Notes: a model not told the origin generated them from the sequence alone. Counted from the first letter of the stretch, positions 1 through 9,161 are shown. The stretch is 64,000 nucleotides of DNA from Liquorilactobacillus mali KCTC 3596 = DSM 20444 (GCF_000260415.1 NZ_BACP01000057.1:62001-126000), one strand, 5' to 3'. Program-made: numbers and translations.

Positions 1-535
1 GAAAATAGTGATCGCGAGTGTTGATACGCAAATCTTCCAAGGCTCTGATTCGACACTTTTGCAAGGTAATGGACCGATTGAGCATAAAAGTTATGGTGAA
101 ATTCTTAAAGAAAGTGGAGGGGGAACAGTTGATACATATGTTCCATTTAGAAATGGATTAATGTTGTCACAGGCTGCTGCGCTTGCATACAGTCAAGAGT
201 TAGCGGAAGTTTCATATGGCGCCCACTCAGATGATGCTGCCGGAAGTGCATATCCAGATTGTTCACCTCTTTTTTTTGGAGCGATGGCCTCGGCTATCTC
301 TGCTGGTACGGCTGGCAAAATTACTTTAATCGCACCGTTAATCGAAAATAATAAGGCGGGTGTGGTTAAACTTGGGACGGATCTAAATGTTCCATTTGAG
401 TTGACTCGGTCTTGTTATGAGACTGATAGTGTATCATGTGGCAAATGCGGGACATGCCGAGATCGCATCAGAGCATTTAAAGAAAATGGTTTGAAAGATC
501 CAATTGAATATGCTACTCAGATTGACTGGGAATAA
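1..535 (+). CDS. queC: 7-cyano-7-deazaguanine synthase, C-terminal part (5' end outside window)
   Basis: QueC converts 7-carboxy-7-deazaguanine to preQ0 with ATP and ammonia, in the cytoplasmic queuosine/archaeosine precursor pathway. The frame is open from the first base, so the visible GTG at base 8 is not the real start and only about the last 175 residues are here. The C-terminus carries the family's zinc-binding cluster of four cysteines (SCYETDSVSCGKCGTC, about residues 138-153 of the visible part) and the typical DWE-like end. The ATP-binding N-terminal motif lies upstream and cannot be checked. It sits 44 bases ahead of queT, so the two are probably one queuosine operon. Confidence 0.93.
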   Translation, partial: KIVIASVDTQIFQGSDSTLLQGNGPIEHKSYGEILKESGGGTVDTYVPFRNGLMLSQAAALAYSQELAEVSYGAHSDDAAGSAYPDCSPLFFGAMASAISAGTAGKITLIAPLIENNKAGVVKLGTDLNVPFELTRSCYETDSVSCGKCGTCRDRIRAFKENGLKDPIEYATQIDWE

Positions 536-579
536 AGTTAACTAGTTACAGACAAAAAATAAATGGATGGGTTAAATAA

Positions 580-1077
580 ATGAGTGGAAATAAAATAAGA
601 TTTATGGTTATAAATGCTGCGTTGGCAGCAATTTATGTGGTTATTACTATGATGTTTTCAAGCTTTTCATTTGGAGCTATTCAAGTAAGAATTGCTACGG
701 CATTATATCAACTAGTAGCATTTAATAAAAAATATTATTGGGGAATGGTTTTAGGTGTGGTTGTCGCCAATTTACTTATGAGCCCGTTCGGTTTGATTGA
801 TATTCCAGTCGGATTAGGAGTAACAGGTTTGGGACTAGCAATTGCAATTTTTATAAATAAGAGAATTAAAAATATCAATATTCGTTTGCTGGTTGTGGGG
901 TTGTGTGTATCTTTAGGAATGATTTTTGTGGCACTTGAACTCTTTTATATTAGTAAAGCACCATTATTAATCACCTATGTTTATTTGATTTGTGGTCAAC
1001 TAGTGGCGCAGGTTATTGGTGCAGTGATCTTCAAAATTATCAACAAGGCAATAAATTTGCGGGAAATAATGAATTGA
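580..1077 (+). CDS. queT: Queuosine precursor transporter QueT (ECF S component)
   Basis: A 165-residue, very hydrophobic protein with about five to six membrane segments, matching the QueT family: substrate-binding S components of energy-coupling-factor importers thought to take up queuosine precursors such as preQ1. The family pattern is visible in the N-terminal AALAAIYVVITM helix and the following FGAIQVRIATAL stretch. It starts with ATG behind a GGATGGG-like ribosome site and follows queC closely. The ECF energizing module is not in the window and is probably shared with other S components. Having both a biosynthetic gene and an uptake gene in one operon suggests the cell can make or salvage the precursor. 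Confidence 0.88.
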   Translation: MSGNKIRFMVINAALAAIYVVITMMFSSFSFGAIQVRIATALYQLVAFNKKYYWGMVLGVVVANLLMSPFGLIDIPVGLGVTGLGLAIAIFINKRIKNINIRLLVVGLCVSLGMIFVALELFYISKAPLLITYVYLICGQLVAQVIGAVIFKIINKAINLREIMN

Positions 1078-1174
1078 CAAGTAATGCATCAATGATTATT
1101 GAATTTTAAGTAATTTTAAGTTAGATGAATATGTGCTAACTTGCGAAATAGAATACTTTTGTATGTAATTAAAT

Positions 1175-1241
1175 AAAGAGATTGGGTCAAATATAACTTT
1201 TGCGGCACACCCACAAAAGTTAAAAAGATCCAGTCTCTTTT
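1175..1241. terminator. Long hairpin between convergent genes (dispersed hairpin family, copy A)
   Basis: An outer stem (AAAGAGATTGGGTC at 1175-1188 with GATCCAGTCTCTTTT at 1227-1241) encloses an inner stem (AACTTTTG at 1195 with CAAAAGTT at 1213). T runs or A runs flank it on both sides, so it can terminate queT on the plus strand and dus on the minus strand. The same architecture recurs near 9.0, 26.6, 35.9, 47.0 and 52.9 kb. Confidence 0.8.
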
Positions 1242-1261
1242 GATGTTTATTTAAGATGTAA

Positions 1262-2314
1262 CTAATTATTTAATGTTTGAAAACGTGGGTCTAACACATC
1301 TGTTCCTTGACGAACCTCTAAGTCATCAAGAAGTGCACGAACTTCATCCGTACTTTTGGCACTCATTAATTGTTCACGAAGTTGATGCGCATTTCGTAAA
1401 CCGCGAACATAAATTTTAAAGAAGCGGCGTAAAGCAACAAATTTACGTGACTCGAAACGTGCATAGAAGTCATCAAAGAGATCAAGTTGAGTACGCAACA
1501 AGTTGAATGTTTCCGCAAGGGTATGTTGTTGCGGTGTAATTTCAAAACAAAATGGATTTGCGAACACTCCGCGACCAATCATGATTCCATCAATACCTGG
1601 GTGCTGTTTCGCAAGTTCGAGCCCCTCAACTGCATTACTGATATCACCATTAATCTGAATCAACGTTTGAGGTGCTATCTCATCGCGCATTGCAATAATT
1701 TTATCAATAAATTCATAATGTGCTGGTACTTTACTCATCTCTTGCCGAGTTCTAAGATGAACCGTTAAGACACGGATATCTTGTTTCAATAAAAATGGAA
1801 TCCATTTTTCAAATTCTTTAGTATCACTAAAACCTAATCTAGTTTTTACGCTGATTGGCAAACCGCAAGTCTTTGCGGATGAAATAATTTCTTTTGCTTT
1901 ATCAAAATGGCGAATCAAGTCACTGCCACCATTGTTTTTAACAACCGTTCCATCTGGGCAGCCCATATTCAAATCAATTGCACGATACCCAAGTTTTGTT
2001 ACTTCTTGAACAGCTTTTGCAAAATCCTCCCCTTTATCTCCCCATAATTGAGCAACAGGAATTTGTTTTTCTGATGGGTCAATATATAAACGTCCCTGTA
2101 CAGAAAATTTTGCTTGTGGATGAGTTACTGATCTAGCATGAGTAAACTCTGTATAGAATACGTCTGGTGGGCAGGCCTGAGCTACAACTCGCCGAAAAAC
2201 AGTATCTGTTACGGCCTCCATAGGTGCAAGACTTATGAATGGTCGCTTATTTCCCTCATTATCAGTAGTATTAGCCACGATGTCTTTCCAAAAATCGGTG
2301 TTTTCTGTTGGCAC
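1262..2314 (-). CDS. tRNA-dihydrouridine synthase
   Basis: An FMN-dependent TIM-barrel enzyme (350 residues) that reduces uridines in the tRNA D-loop. Recognised by SLAPMEAVTDTVFRR near the N-terminus, the catalytic-cysteine motif NMGCPDGTVVKNNGGS (about residues 116-131), KTRLGF, and the FMN-binding end INGDI...GIMIGRGVFANPF. It starts with GTG at 2314, supported by an AGAGGAG site about ten bases upstream. Low-GC Firmicutes usually carry two or more Dus paralogues, and the U position this one modifies is not predictable from sequence. It stands alone, facing queT across a shared terminator. Confidence 0.93.
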   Translation of the reverse strand: MPTENTDFWKDIVANTTDNEGNKRPFISLAPMEAVTDTVFRRVVAQACPPDVFYTEFTHARSVTHPQAKFSVQGRLYIDPSEKQIPVAQLWGDKGEDFAKAVQEVTKLGYRAIDLNMGCPDGTVVKNNGGSDLIRHFDKAKEIISSAKTCGLPISVKTRLGFSDTKEFEKWIPFLLKQDIRVLTVHLRTRQEMSKVPAHYEFIDKIIAMRDEIAPQTLIQINGDISNAVEGLELAKQHPGIDGIMIGRGVFANPFCFEITPQQHTLAETFNLLRTQLDLFDDFYARFESRKFVALRRFFKIYVRGLRNAHQLREQLMSAKSTDEVRALLDDLEVRQGTDVLDPRFQTLNN

Positions 2315-2549
2315 TAAAAATACACTCCTCTATTTCTAATTTGACTAAAAAATTGCACTAACAAGCGTGTGATAATTGCTCACTAATTATGGAGATTATT
2401 AGACGATTTTGCAAGCATTTTGTTTAAAATACTAAATAACGTGGTGTATGTGGTGTAGCATGTTAAGTTATTTCATTTATTTTATAAAAGACTATACTTT
2501 TGTAAAAAAAGTATTGACATTTATATGCTTTAATAACACACAGGAATTA

Positions 2550-2736
2550 ATGTTCTATCAAAGTATATTTCCCGGAAGAATATGATAAAAAATATTTGAA
2601 TGCAAAAGAAACAGATCCAATGCTAGAATTCGAAGAAATCGTCTGGTTGAACAATGGTAAAAATATTGAGTATGCGACAAGTCGTAATCGTTATGACAAA
2701 AGAAGTTATACAGTTTTGGATGTGAACGATTTTTAA
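2550..2736 (+). pseudogene. Small unknown gene with an apparent one-base frameshift at its start
   Basis: An open frame of 61 codons runs from 2551 to the TAA at 2734-2736 but has no ATG, GTG or TTG near its beginning. An ATG at 2550 with an AGGA site just upstream (2542-2545) is one base out of frame: it reads only 11 codons. Deleting one T of the TT at 2553-2554 would join them into a protein of about 61 residues beginning MSIKVYFPEEYD and ending YTVLDVNDF. A strong terminator follows at 2771. The codon content (many Lys, Glu, Tyr, Asn) looks coding. I do not recognise the family. It is either a decayed gene or a one-base sequence error. Confidence 0.45.
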
Positions 2737-2770
2737 GATGTAAAAGAACCAAGTAATGAAGGTACATGTG

Positions 2771-2806
2771 AGGACTACCGTTTTCTTGTAGGGTAGTCCT
2801 TTTTTG
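2771..2806 (+). terminator. Rho-independent terminator after the small unknown gene
   Basis: AGGACTACC at 2771-2779 pairs with GGGTAGTCCT at 2791-2800, followed by T6. It lies 35 bases after the stop codon of the small open frame, which supports that frame having been a real transcription unit. Confidence 0.85.
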
Positions 2807-2859
2807 TGATTATTTGAATTATGAAGTAATTAGGGAAAAGAGATGTGTAATATTGAACC

Positions 2860-2930
2860 ATAATACCCCTAAAATTTAAGAGTAATTTGGATGAAAAAAC
2901 TTGTTGAATATAATGATTGAGGGGTATTAT
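2860..2930. repeat. Perfect 11-base inverted repeat, arms 49 bases apart
   Basis: ATAATACCCCT at 2860-2870 is exactly complementary to AGGGGTATTAT at 2920-2930. The arms are too far apart for a simple terminator and no T run follows. They lie upstream of the ABC exporter operon that starts at 3050, so two operator half-sites, a looped repression site or the ends of a small lost element are possible. No function is shown by the sequence. Confidence 0.5.
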
Positions 2931-2966
2931 TGATGTTATTGCAAAAAGAGACAGTTAATTTTGCCA

Positions 2967-2986
2967 AATTAATTATATAATTAATT
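2967..2986. promoter_or_regulatory. 20-base perfect palindrome upstream of the ABC exporter operon
   Basis: AATTAATTATATAATTAATT is a perfect palindrome 63 bases before the exporter start. Dimeric MarR- or TetR-type repressors often bind such sites ahead of LmrCD-like exporters, but no regulator gene is adjacent. The very AT-rich composition means it could also arise by chance. Confidence 0.35.
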
Positions 2987-3049
2987 CATTTGAAAACAGT
3001 CTTTATTCTTGATTTTAGTGTAATTTTTTAAAGGGGATGGATTAAGAAA

Positions 3050-4801
3050 ATGGGGATTTTTCTGAAATTATCATGGTTTTTTAAGGAGCAAAAGAAATCT
3101 TATTTACTAGGAGTTTTATATTTATTACTAGTTGCCGTACTCAATATTATTCCACCAAGAATAATTGGTAGCGTGGTGGACAGTATTCAGCAACATCAAC
3201 TAACAATTCAAAAATTGATTTTTTTCTTGACAGCTCTAACGCTGGTTGGAATTGGGCAGTACTTGTTCAGGTATTTTTGGAGGAGCTACATTTGGGGGAG
3301 TGCGGCGTTGCTAGAAAAAACGATTCGAACGAGATTAGTAACTCATTTTGCAGCAATGGATGAGACATTCTATCAAAAATATAGAATCGGTGATCTAATG
3401 GCTCACGCTACAAATGATATCACAGCTGTTCAGCAAGTCGCAGGTGTGGGAATTTTGACATTTGCAGATTCAATAATTACCGGTATCTCAACAATTATTG
3501 CAATGATGTTTTTCGTTAATTGGCGCTTAACTCTAATAGCAATTATTCCATTGCCCTTACTAGCGGTACTATCGCGAATTCTAGGTAACATAATTCACAG
3601 TGCTTATGATAAAGCGCAGTCAGAGTTTTCAACTATTAACAATAAAACACAGGAAAGTATTCTAGGAATAAAAGTAATAAAAGCACTTGGACAAGAACAA
3701 GAAGATATTAATGATTTTGGTGCTCATGTGGATGAAGTGATCAGGGCCAATCGCCGAGCAAATTTTTTGGATTCATTATTTGATCCTGTGACAAGTTTAA
3801 TAATTGGGTTGGCATATGTTGCAACAATAGTACTTGGTGGATATTTTGTAATTAATAATACTATCTCGATTGGACAGTTAATTTCATTTATTTCCTATAT
3901 TGGGATCCTAATATGGCCAATGTTCGCAATTGGCCGTTTATTTAATATTATTGAGTTGGGTAGTGCAAGTTATGACAGAATTCAATTATTACTCTCTGAA
4001 AGAAGTAAGATTACGGAAGCTTTTAATCCTGTGACAAAAGCACCCCAGGGAAATGTGAATTATGAGATTGGCAAATTTAAATATCCTGATTCGGACGAGA
4101 TAGCACTCCAACAAATTAAATTTAAAATAAAAAATGGGCAGACTCTTGGAATTGTCGGGAAAACTGGGGCCGGAAAATCAACAATTTTGAAACTTCTTTT
4201 ACGCCAATTTGACAGTTATGATGGAAGTATCAAGGTAGATAACGTAGATATTAGAGACTACAAGTTAGATGTTTATTTACCTTCAATTGGATATGTACCG
4301 CAAAATAGTATTCTTTTTTCTACAACTATTTTTGAGAATATTAGATTTGCAAAACCGAATGCAAGTACTGCGGAAGTTGAAAATGCAGCTTTCATTGCTG
4401 ATCTGCATGATGACATCCTGAAATTGCCAGATGGATATCAAACACAAGTTGGAGAACAGGGGATTTCTCTTTCAGGAGGTCAAAAGCAGCGACTAGCAAT
4501 CGCAAGAGCCTTGATACTAAATCCAGAAATATTAATTCTGGATGATTCATTATCTGCAGTCGATGCCAAGACCGAGAATCATATTCTTAGAAGAGTGAAG
4601 AGACTTCGCGCGGACAAGACGACCATAATAGTCGCCAGCCGCTTGAGCAGTGTAATGAGTGCGCAAGAGATAATAGTAATTAAGGATGGTAGAATTGCGC
4701 AGCGCGGAACGCATAAAAGTTTGATTAATGAGAAGGGTTGGTATGAGCAGACTTATGAGATGCAGCAGTTAGAACAGCAAATGGAAGGAGGAGATAAGTA
4801 G
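3050..4801 (+). CDS. Heterodimeric ABC exporter, subunit with degenerate ATP site
   Basis: A half-transporter of 583 residues: about six membrane helices (residues 15-310) and a C-terminal ATPase domain. Walker A is GKTGAGKS (about 370), the signature LSGGQ (about 473). The residue after Walker B is Asp instead of the catalytic Glu (ILDDSLSAVD, about 497-506) and the switch His is replaced (VASRLS, about 528). This is the usual pattern for one partner of an LmrCD/BmrCD/TM287-288-type heterodimer, known for multidrug or peptide export. It overlaps the next gene by one base (TAGTG). Two inverted repeats lie upstream. The substrate is unknown. Confidence 0.9.
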   Translation: MGIFLKLSWFFKEQKKSYLLGVLYLLLVAVLNIIPPRIIGSVVDSIQQHQLTIQKLIFFLTALTLVGIGQYLFRYFWRSYIWGSAALLEKTIRTRLVTHFAAMDETFYQKYRIGDLMAHATNDITAVQQVAGVGILTFADSIITGISTIIAMMFFVNWRLTLIAIIPLPLLAVLSRILGNIIHSAYDKAQSEFSTINNKTQESILGIKVIKALGQEQEDINDFGAHVDEVIRANRRANFLDSLFDPVTSLIIGLAYVATIVLGGYFVINNTISIGQLISFISYIGILIWPMFAIGRLFNIIELGSASYDRIQLLLSERSKITEAFNPVTKAPQGNVNYEIGKFKYPDSDEIALQQIKFKIKNGQTLGIVGKTGAGKSTILKLLLRQFDSYDGSIKVDNVDIRDYKLDVYLPSIGYVPQNSILFSTTIFENIRFAKPNASTAEVENAAFIADLHDDILKLPDGYQTQVGEQGISLSGGQKQRLAIARALILNPEILILDDSLSAVDAKTENHILRRVKRLRADKTTIIVASRLSSVMSAQEIIVIKDGRIAQRGTHKSLINEKGWYEQTYEMQQLEQQMEGGDK

Positions 4802-6591
4802 TGGAGAAAAAATCTGCATGGGCAAAGACCATGAGTTTGAAGGAACAATTCACAGTTTTGAAAAGGTTGTTGCCGTTTGCTATTGAATTCAAATGGCAAT
4901 TTATTACCGCCATAGCCTTTGCCGCAATTTTGAGTGTAGTTAATATACTGTTGCCAAAGTTATTGCAATACTACATGGATCATTTTCTTACCAATAAGAA
5001 TGCGACCTTAAATATCATGCTCTTTTTTGCTGGGCTTTATTTTTTAGGCACCATTATCAAGGCATTTACACAGTTTGTCCAAAACTTCTGCTATTCTATG
5101 GGTTCAGAACGTACACTTGAATTGATTAGGACCAAGCTATTTGCAAAACTGCATCGCTTAGGTATGCATTATTTTGATCAGGTACCTGCCGGTTCAATAG
5201 TGTCTAGAGTCACCAATGATACCAAAACACTATTTGATTTTTGGATGCTCTTTTTAACTTTGATTGTGACTTTCTTTTCAAGTGTTTCTGCTTTTATAGC
5301 TATGTATTTTACAAATATGAAGTTAGCACTAATAATTTTGTTATTTTTACCAATCGTTATTGTAGTAATTATATATTATCAATTATATAGCTCAAAAATT
5401 TATCGTCAGATGAGAGAGTATCTGAGTGAAATCAATGCAAAGTTGAGTGAAAATCTGTTAGGAATGAGCATTATTCAGCAATTTAGGCAAGAAAACAGAA
5501 TTTTAAGAGAGTTCGAAGAAACAAATGGAGATTATCTCAAGATGAGGTTGGCAATGATCAAAGTGAACTCATTATTACTCAATCCGGTTATAACACTCTT
5601 ATTCATCTTATCTGAAGTGATTGCATTAGGGGTCTTTGGAATAAGTGGAACGACGAGTTTCGTACAGGCGGGTGTAATATATGCATTCTTGTCCTATCTT
5701 CAAAGCTTTTTTAACCCAATGTCTGATGTAATGAACTCGTTGACTGTTTTTCAAGATGGGATGGTAGCAGGAAGCCGCATTTTGCGAATTATGGACGATC
5801 AAACTTTAGCACCAGTTCAGGATGAGAACTCAGACAGTCAAATTACAAAAGGAAGAATTGAGTTTAAAAATGTTACATTTGCTTATGAACGAGGCAAAGA
5901 TGTCCTGAAAGATATCAGCTTTACAGTCGAATCTGGACAAACAATTGCGTTGGTTGGACATACTGGCAGCGGTAAAAGTTCCACAATTAATATTTTAATG
6001 AGATTCTATGAATTCGCTAAGGGCAAAGTTGAGATTGATGGAACAGACATCAGAGAATTCAGTACAAAAGAGTTACGGCGAAAGATTGGTTTGGTATTAC
6101 AAGATTCATTTCTATTTTATGGGGATATTGCATCAAATATCAGGATGTTTGACCAAAACGTTTCGGATGCACAGATTAAAAAAGCAGCAGAATTTGTCCA
6201 TGCTGACCAGTTCATAGAAAAATTACCGAAAAAGTATCATGCAAAAGTAATAGAACGCGGCGCAACATATTCAGCGGGTGAAAAGCAATTATTGTCCTTT
6301 GCGAGGACAATTGTGAGAAATCCCAAGATTTTGATATTAGACGAAGCAACCGCTAATATTGATACGCAAACAGAATTATTAATTCAAGAAGGGCTTAAAC
6401 AGATGAGAGCTGGCAGAACAACAATTGTGATTGCCCACAGGCTATCAACAATTCGTGATGCGGATCAGATTTTAGTTCTGGATGATGGAAGAATTACTGA
6501 AAGAGGAACGCATGATGAACTTTTGGCAAAACATGGTAAATACTATGAGATGTATCAGCTGCAGACAACACAAAAGTTATTAAATGACTAA
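4801..6591 (+). CDS. Heterodimeric ABC exporter, subunit with consensus catalytic residues
   Basis: The partner of the preceding gene (596 residues), starting with GTG inside its stop codon behind a strong AAGGAGGA site. Six predicted membrane helices precede an ATPase domain with Walker A GHTGSGKS (about 387), a deviating signature SAGEKQ (about 491), consensus Walker B with catalytic Glu (LILDEATANID, about 511) and switch His (IAHRLS, about 544). A consensus Glu/His here and a deviant signature complement the other subunit: only one of the two composite ATP sites should be fully active. A weak terminator follows at 6788. Confidence 0.9.
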   Translation: MEKKSAWAKTMSLKEQFTVLKRLLPFAIEFKWQFITAIAFAAILSVVNILLPKLLQYYMDHFLTNKNATLNIMLFFAGLYFLGTIIKAFTQFVQNFCYSMGSERTLELIRTKLFAKLHRLGMHYFDQVPAGSIVSRVTNDTKTLFDFWMLFLTLIVTFFSSVSAFIAMYFTNMKLALIILLFLPIVIVVIIYYQLYSSKIYRQMREYLSEINAKLSENLLGMSIIQQFRQENRILREFEETNGDYLKMRLAMIKVNSLLLNPVITLLFILSEVIALGVFGISGTTSFVQAGVIYAFLSYLQSFFNPMSDVMNSLTVFQDGMVAGSRILRIMDDQTLAPVQDENSDSQITKGRIEFKNVTFAYERGKDVLKDISFTVESGQTIALVGHTGSGKSSTINILMRFYEFAKGKVEIDGTDIREFSTKELRRKIGLVLQDSFLFYGDIASNIRMFDQNVSDAQIKKAAEFVHADQFIEKLPKKYHAKVIERGATYSAGEKQLLSFARTIVRNPKILILDEATANIDTQTELLIQEGLKQMRAGRTTIVIAHRLSTIRDADQILVLDDGRITERGTHDELLAKHGKYYEMYQLQTTQKLLND

Positions 6592-6787
6592 TTTGTGATG
6601 AGAGAGAACAAAAAAAGTAACATTTTTTAAAAGAAACTATTTTATGTAGAGTGTAATGAAAGTTATTAGTGTTTGATTACTAGTATAGAATTACGAGCAT
6701 AACGTTTTCTTTGTCATAACAATTTAAAACTGAACGGAAATTTTGAGTTGCTTTGAGTTGGAAAGTACAGTCATAAAGAGCGATGAA

Positions 6788-6827
6788 GGACTATATTAAA
6801 ATTAAATTTTTGATATAGTTCTTTTTA
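6788..6827 (+). terminator. Probable terminator of the ABC exporter operon
   Basis: GGACTATAT at 6788-6796 pairs with ATATAGTTC at 6813-6821, followed by T5. It lies in the 351-base gap (6592-6942) between the exporter and pyruvate oxidase. Apart from this hairpin and a weak promoter match I see nothing else in that gap. Confidence 0.6.
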
Positions 6828-6853
6828 TAATTACACAAAAAATAGACTTACTA

Positions 6854-6882
6854 TTGCAAAGCACTCATAAAGGTGTTAAAGT
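6854..6882 (+). promoter_or_regulatory. Possible promoter of pyruvate oxidase
   Basis: TTGCAA (6854-6859) and TAAAGT (6877-6882) with a 17-base spacer, about 60 bases before the gene's start. The -10 element is a poor match, so this is tentative. Confidence 0.35.
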
Positions 6883-6942
6883 GAAACCTGTAATAAAAAA
6901 AGTAACAATAAAAACGCAAATATGTATTTGGGGGAAATTATT

Positions 6943-8691
6943 ATGGCAAAAATAACAGCCGGACAGGCACTAGCAAAAGTATTGATTGATTGGGATATCG
7001 ATCACATTTATGGTATTACCGCAGATTCGATCAATAATACAGTTGATGGTTTTTATAAAGAAAAAGCCAAAATAAATTATATTCAAGTCAGACATGAAGA
7101 AGTAGGGGCACTAGCAGCTGCGGCTGATGCTAAGCTAACTGGAAAAATAGGTGTTAGCTTTGGGTCTGCTGGGCCCGGTGCAGTTCATTTATTGAATGGC
7201 TTGTATGATGCAAAGATGGATCGTGTTCCTACATTGGCAATTGTCGGTCAATCCGCAACAGGAGTTATGAATACAAACTTTTTCCAGGAAATGAATCAAG
7301 ATCCAATGTTTGTGGATGTTGCAGAATTTCATAAGCAGGTTGTTAGCGCGGAACAGATTCCATATGTTGTTGATGAAGCCATTCGCTCAGCATACGCGAC
7401 AAAATCTGTTTCTGTCGTGATTATTCCTGATGATTTATCAGGACAAAAAATTGAATTTAATGGATTCAAGACGAAACCATTGAAGGTAACTACAACCCAA
7501 GTAGTTCCAAAGCAAGCAGATGTTACAACTGTATTGGATGCTCTAAAAGAAGCAAAAAATCCAATTTTGTGGATCGGCAAAGGAGCTTATGGAGCACGCA
7601 AAGAAGTAGTCGCAGTTTCAGAAAAATTCGGTTTGCCAGTCTTATCCACTGCCCCAGCGACAGGAGTAATGCCTACAAGCCACAAAAATTTCATGGGATC
7701 ATGGGGGCGTTTAGGCACAAAACCGGCCTTTGAAGCAGGATTAATGAGTGACCTAGTACTTTTTGTTGGGACTAACTTCCCATTTGTAAGATATTTGCCA
7801 GAAACGATAAAGTTTATTCAAGTAAACAACAATTTAGCTGATTTGGGAAAACAAAGAGATGCAGATATCACAGTTTTGGCAGATTCTAAATTATTTTTAG
7901 CAGAATTACTGAAAGCAGATTTTTCAGTTAAAGAACGAACGTTTCTCAAGGCCTCACAAATTAATAAGCAAAATTGGGATAACTGGTTAGACGAGCTTGC
8001 TTCTGATGACAAAGCAGGTTTGAGTGCAGAAGGTGTAATGCGTGCGATTAAAGAAAACTCGCGTAATAATGCAGTCTTTGGACTCGATGTTGGTAATAAT
8101 ACCGAATGGGCAATTCGCCAGTTACCATTTGACAAGCAGCAAAGATTCTCAATGTCGGCATGGTACGGCACAATGGGTTTTGGTTTGCCGGCTGGTCTAG
8201 CAGGTAAACTCAGCTACCCGAATCGTGAAGTTTGGACAATTTCGGGAGATGGTGGATACGCAATGGTAATGCCTGATTTACTAACAGAAGTTAAATATAA
8301 CTTGCCAGTTATCAATGTAATACTTGAAAATAAAGCATTTGGATTTATTCAGCACGAAAAATTGATGGCAAAGCAAGCACTTTATGGGATTGATTTGTTA
8401 GGAGCAGATTGGGCACACATGGCTGAGGATATGGGGGCAATTGGCTTTACAGTAAAGAATCTTGGCGAGTTGAACAGCGCTATGAAGAAAATTAGTGAGT
8501 TACAAGCAAGTGGCAATACTAAGCCTATTGTAGTTGATACCAAAATTAAGAATGTAGATCCAATTGATACAAGCTTTGTAACAGTTGATGAAAATATTTT
8601 TGGTAAGGATACAGTCGAAGGATACAGAAAACAATATAATATTAGTGAAGGATTGCAGCCAGCTCTATCAACTATTTTGAATCAAATCTAA
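6943..8691 (+). CDS. pox: Pyruvate oxidase (ThDP- and FAD-dependent)
   Basis: Oxidises pyruvate with oxygen and phosphate to acetyl phosphate, CO2 and hydrogen peroxide, giving aerobic lactic acid bacteria extra ATP. The start is ATG 6943 because the GGGGGAA ribosome site lies between it and an in-frame ATG at 6922; this gives 582 residues, the normal family length. The ThDP glutamate motif RHEEVGALAAAADAK, the SAGPGAVHLLNGLYDA segment, and the ThDP/Mg motif GDGGYAMVMPD...N (about residues 435-465) are visible. Other ThDP enzymes such as acetolactate synthase share the fold, but the RHEE and GLYDAKMDRVP segments match lactobacillar Pox best. Confidence 0.9.
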   Translation: MAKITAGQALAKVLIDWDIDHIYGITADSINNTVDGFYKEKAKINYIQVRHEEVGALAAAADAKLTGKIGVSFGSAGPGAVHLLNGLYDAKMDRVPTLAIVGQSATGVMNTNFFQEMNQDPMFVDVAEFHKQVVSAEQIPYVVDEAIRSAYATKSVSVVIIPDDLSGQKIEFNGFKTKPLKVTTTQVVPKQADVTTVLDALKEAKNPILWIGKGAYGARKEVVAVSEKFGLPVLSTAPATGVMPTSHKNFMGSWGRLGTKPAFEAGLMSDLVLFVGTNFPFVRYLPETIKFIQVNNNLADLGKQRDADITVLADSKLFLAELLKADFSVKERTFLKASQINKQNWDNWLDELASDDKAGLSAEGVMRAIKENSRNNAVFGLDVGNNTEWAIRQLPFDKQQRFSMSAWYGTMGFGLPAGLAGKLSYPNREVWTISGDGGYAMVMPDLLTEVKYNLPVINVILENKAFGFIQHEKLMAKQALYGIDLLGADWAHMAEDMGAIGFTVKNLGELNSAMKKISELQASGNTKPIVVDTKIKNVDPIDTSFVTVDENIFGKDTVEGYRKQYNISEGLQPALSTILNQI

Positions 8692-8716
8692 AATAGATCA
8701 TTAAAAAGAGGCGATT

Positions 8717-8929
8717 GTGTTGTTAATTATTCAATATTTTAATCAAGGAATTAAAGAAGAAATTAAGTATAGCTCAGAGAATCAGTTTGTTGCCCGTCAA
8801 CAACTTGAGGTTCCTGATTTACAAGATTATTATCGAATTGCTAAGGTAACTCTTAATGGAAAGCCTGTAACCGATTTTAAGGGCACAACGATTATTGATT
8901 TATTTAATCACTATAATATACTTGGCTGA
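8717..8929 (+). CDS. Small DUF4649-like protein
   Basis: A 70-residue protein starting with GTG behind AGAGGCG, 25 bases after pox. The PDLQDYYRIAKVTLNGK stretch in the middle is characteristic of DUF4649, a family of short cytoplasmic proteins in streptococci and lactobacilli whose role is unknown. No signal peptide, membrane segment or cysteine pair is visible. It may be cotranscribed with pox. The family call is from memory of the pattern and is moderately sure. Confidence 0.6.
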   Translation: MLLIIQYFNQGIKEEIKYSSENQFVARQQLEVPDLQDYYRIAKVTLNGKPVTDFKGTTIIDLFNHYNILG

Positions 8930-9018
8930 TTTATTGCGGGTTAAAATAAAAGCGTACAAGTTTTTTTGAAATCTGGACATTAATCAGCCCAGCAGAACAT
9001 ATTTATCTGGAATTACTA

Positions 9019-9153
9019 AATGGAGTTGGATCAAAAGTTAAATTTTGATTCAGCTCCATTATTTTGATCTCCCAAAAACTTGTTGCATAAGTCAAAATTT
9101 TTTTGTTTCGCTCTTTTAGGCAAAAACAGCCTGTTTATGCAGTCATGCTAATA
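9019..9153 (+). repeat. Dispersed hairpin element, copy B (terminator)
   Basis: AATGGAGTTGGATCAAAA (9019-9036) pairs with the TTTTGATTCAGCTCCATT arm ending at 9060. The bases that follow share CATAAGTCAAAATTTT with copy C at 26.7 kb. It occupies most of the 302-base gap between the DUF4649 gene and the PuuD-like operon; the rest is that operon's promoter. Confidence 0.7.
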
Positions 9154-9161
9154 ATTGATAG

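Noticed and set aside
2558-2767. 69-codon minus-strand ORF in the gap before the ABC exporter
   Set aside because: It is antisense to the better-supported 2551-2736 frame, has no ribosome site and covers the plus-strand terminator region.
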